A stretch of 64,000 nucleotides of DNA. Source: Streptomyces sp. RKAG290. Its GTDB lineage: Bacteria > Actinomycetota > Actinomycetes > Streptomycetales > Streptomycetaceae. The notes beneath the pieces are model-generated. The model worked only from the letters and a program-made list of their open reading frames with translations. It was not told where the DNA came from and did no database searches. Every line of letters starts with the position of its first letter. Position 1 is the first letter of the stretch. Shown here in pieces: positions 62,991-64,000 of this stretch. Where the stretch lies: NCBI RefSeq assembly GCF_023701695.1, contig NZ_JAJOZC010000001.1:5083894-5147893 (forward strand), read 5' to 3'. The position numbers were made by a program, and so were the translations under genes.

Positions 62991-63614
62991 ATGGACCTCA
63001 CCACAGCTGGAACCACAGCCACCCTCGCGCCCGCCACCGCCCCGCTGAAGGTCGCGGTCATTCTCGCCAGCAACCGCGAGGGCCGCTTCGCCCCCGTCGT
63101 CGCGGACTGGTTCCTCTCCCGCACCGACGGCGACCCCGCGGTCGTGACCGACCTGATCGACATCGCCGGTCTCGACCTGCCGACCGCCCTCTCCTACCGC
63201 CCCGGACCCGAGGAACAGGCCCGACTGGCCGAGGTGTCGGGCCGGCTGGCGGACGCCGACGCCTTCGTCGTCATCACTCCCGAGTACAACCACTCCTACC
63301 CGGCCCCGCTCAAGAACCTCATCGACTGGCACCGCGCCGAATGGCAGGCCAAACCCGTCGGCTTCGTCTCCTACGGCGGGGTCTCCGGCGGGCTGCGGGC
63401 GGTAGAGCACCTGCGGCAGGTCTTCGCCGAGCTGCACGTCGTAGGGGTCCGCGACACCGTCTCCTTCCACAACGCCGGTGCGCTGTTCGACGACGAGGGC
63501 AGGCACCTGGACCCGGCAGGCCCCGACGCCGCCGCGAAGACGATGCTCGACCAGCTGGTCTGGTGGGGCCGGGCGCTGCGGGACGCGAAGGACGTCCGGC
63601 CGTACGGCGGCTGA
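62991..63614 (+). CDS. NADPH-dependent FMN reductase, predicted SoxR target
   Basis: A 207-residue flavodoxin-fold reductase: VAVILASNREGRFAPVVADWF (FMN phosphate loop), FVVITPEYNHSYPAPLKNLIDW and PVGFVSYGGVSGGLRAVEHLRQ. Expected to reduce FMN or quinones with NADPH. Its promoter has a textbook SoxR site, so it should be induced by redox-active compounds such as actinorhodin-type quinones. From memory this is the position of SCO2478, a member of the small SoxR regulon of S. coelicolor. The ATG at 62991 is 6 nt from the -10, so it is leaderless; the in-frame start at 62970 lies in the operator. Confidence 0.92.
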   Translation: MDLTTAGTTATLAPATAPLKVAVILASNREGRFAPVVADWFLSRTDGDPAVVTDLIDIAGLDLPTALSYRPGPEEQARLAEVSGRLADADAFVVITPEYNHSYPAPLKNLIDWHRAEWQAKPVGFVSYGGVSGGLRAVEHLRQVFAELHVVGVRDTVSFHNAGALFDDEGRHLDPAGPDAAAKTMLDQLVWWGRALRDAKDVRPYGG

Positions 63615-63683
63615 CAGGGCGGCAGCGGGCCGGACGCCCGACAATGGGGGGCAGGACCGCTGCCGACTCCGAGGAGACCGAAG

Positions 63684-64000
63684 GTGACTTCGCCCGCATG
63701 GCTGACCGTGCTGACCACGACGGACAGCGAGGAGAAGGCCAAGCTGCTGGCCCAGGGGGCGGTGGAGGCGCGGCTCGCCGCCTGCGTCCAGATCTCCGCG
63801 CCCGTCACCTCGGTCTACCGGTGGCAGAACGCCATCGAGACCACCGAGGAGTGGCAGCTGCTGTTCAAGACGACGGCCGAGCGGTACCCCGAGCTGGAGG
63901 AACACCTCCAGGAGGCGCACGACTACGACACCCCGGAGATCATCGCGCTGCCGGTGGTACGGGGCAGCGCCCGCTACCTCGGCTGGGTCTCCGCGGAGAC
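63684..64000 (+). CDS. cutA: CutA family divalent-ion tolerance protein, 3' end outside the window
   Basis: The frame reads VTSPAWLTVLTTTDSEEKAK from the GTG at 63684 and runs open to the window end. Signatures of CutA1 follow: AARLAACVQIS with the conserved Cys, VTSVYRWQNAIETTEEWQLLFKTT, and HDYDTPEIIALPVVRGSARYLGWV. CutA forms small trimeric ferredoxin-like proteins linked to copper tolerance, though the true role is uncertain. GAGGAG lies upstream. It is on the same strand as the SoxR-controlled reductase, 69 bp downstream; a GACAAT hexamer about 35 nt upstream may be its own -10. Confidence 0.9.
   Translation, partial: MTSPAWLTVLTTTDSEEKAKLLAQGAVEARLAACVQISAPVTSVYRWQNAIETTEEWQLLFKTTAERYPELEEHLQEAHDYDTPEIIALPVVRGSARYLGWVSAE

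Overview
The window is about 72% G+C by eye and is densely packed with genes that mostly use GTG or ATG starts, with many 4-nt GTGA/ATGA stop-start overlaps. Gene content and order point to a Streptomyces chromosome core region. From memory, the order matches the S. coelicolor SCO2478-SCO2558 interval read in descending number: hrcA-dnaJ2, tricorn-like protease, PhoH-YbeY-CorC-Era, leuA, recO-uppS-zur-znu-glyS, ppdK, nirBD, SoxR-target reductase. I see no rRNA, tRNA, CRISPR array, insertion sequence or prophage.

Layout. 1-8.2 kb: a large membrane protein (runs off the left edge), a DUF3097 protein, an MBL hydrolase, then the CIRCE-controlled hrcA-dnaJ2 operon, a nitronate monooxygenase, rsmE and a lipoprotein. 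8.2-16.7 kb: a tricorn-type S41 protease, a HIT protein, an RNase Z-like hydrolase, an ADE-type deaminase, an MFS pump and a PfkB kinase. 16.9-24.3 kb: the RNA-biology cluster phoH-ybeY-corC-yjbR-(degenerate cytidine deaminase)-era, interrupted by a secreted WxL-like protein and its DUF916 partner. 24.4-28.8 kb: an M4 protease with its emfourin inhibitor, leuA with a Leu-rich leader peptide, and a TerB-like protein. 28.9-33.1 kb: an MMPL exporter with its own histidine kinase and NarL-type regulator, preceded by a 24-bp palindrome. 33.2-39.7 kb: recO, uppS and the zinc system zur-znuB-znuC-znuA, divergent from glyS and with two Zur boxes over the znuA promoter. 39.7-47.9 kb: small proteins, TetR/aldo-keto reductase, two MFS pumps flanking an XRE/MmyB regulator, and a tRNA-dihydrouridine synthase. 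48-54.3 kb: ppdK behind a 570-bp non-coding region, a winged-helix regulator, a VOC protein and an SDR. 54.3-59.6 kb: nitrite assimilation (nirD, nirB, a stand-alone FAD reductase) behind a GlnR-like array, and a TauE/SafE permease. 59.6-64 kb: a class F sortase with its probable surface substrate, a DUF5990-like protein, a class IV aminotransferase, an FMN reductase with a textbook SoxR promoter, and cutA running off the right edge.

Two features recur. First, nine reading-frame breaks in otherwise intact genes, including leuA, recO and ppdK, are each repaired by adding one G/C to a short G/C run. This looks like systematic homopolymer under-calling, so I list these genes as single CDSs. Second, about a dozen start codons lie 6-7 nt downstream of a -10-like hexamer with no ribosome binding site, the layout of leaderless mRNAs. 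I used this to choose several starts.

I did not find a clearly new system. The most interesting items are the WxL/DUF916 pair inserted into the Era cluster, the conserved-looking dead cytidine deaminase, the MMPL-HK-RR palindrome, the leaderless 9-codon ORF followed by a hairpin, the sortase F/non-LPXTG substrate pair, and the palindromic repeat captured inside znuC.
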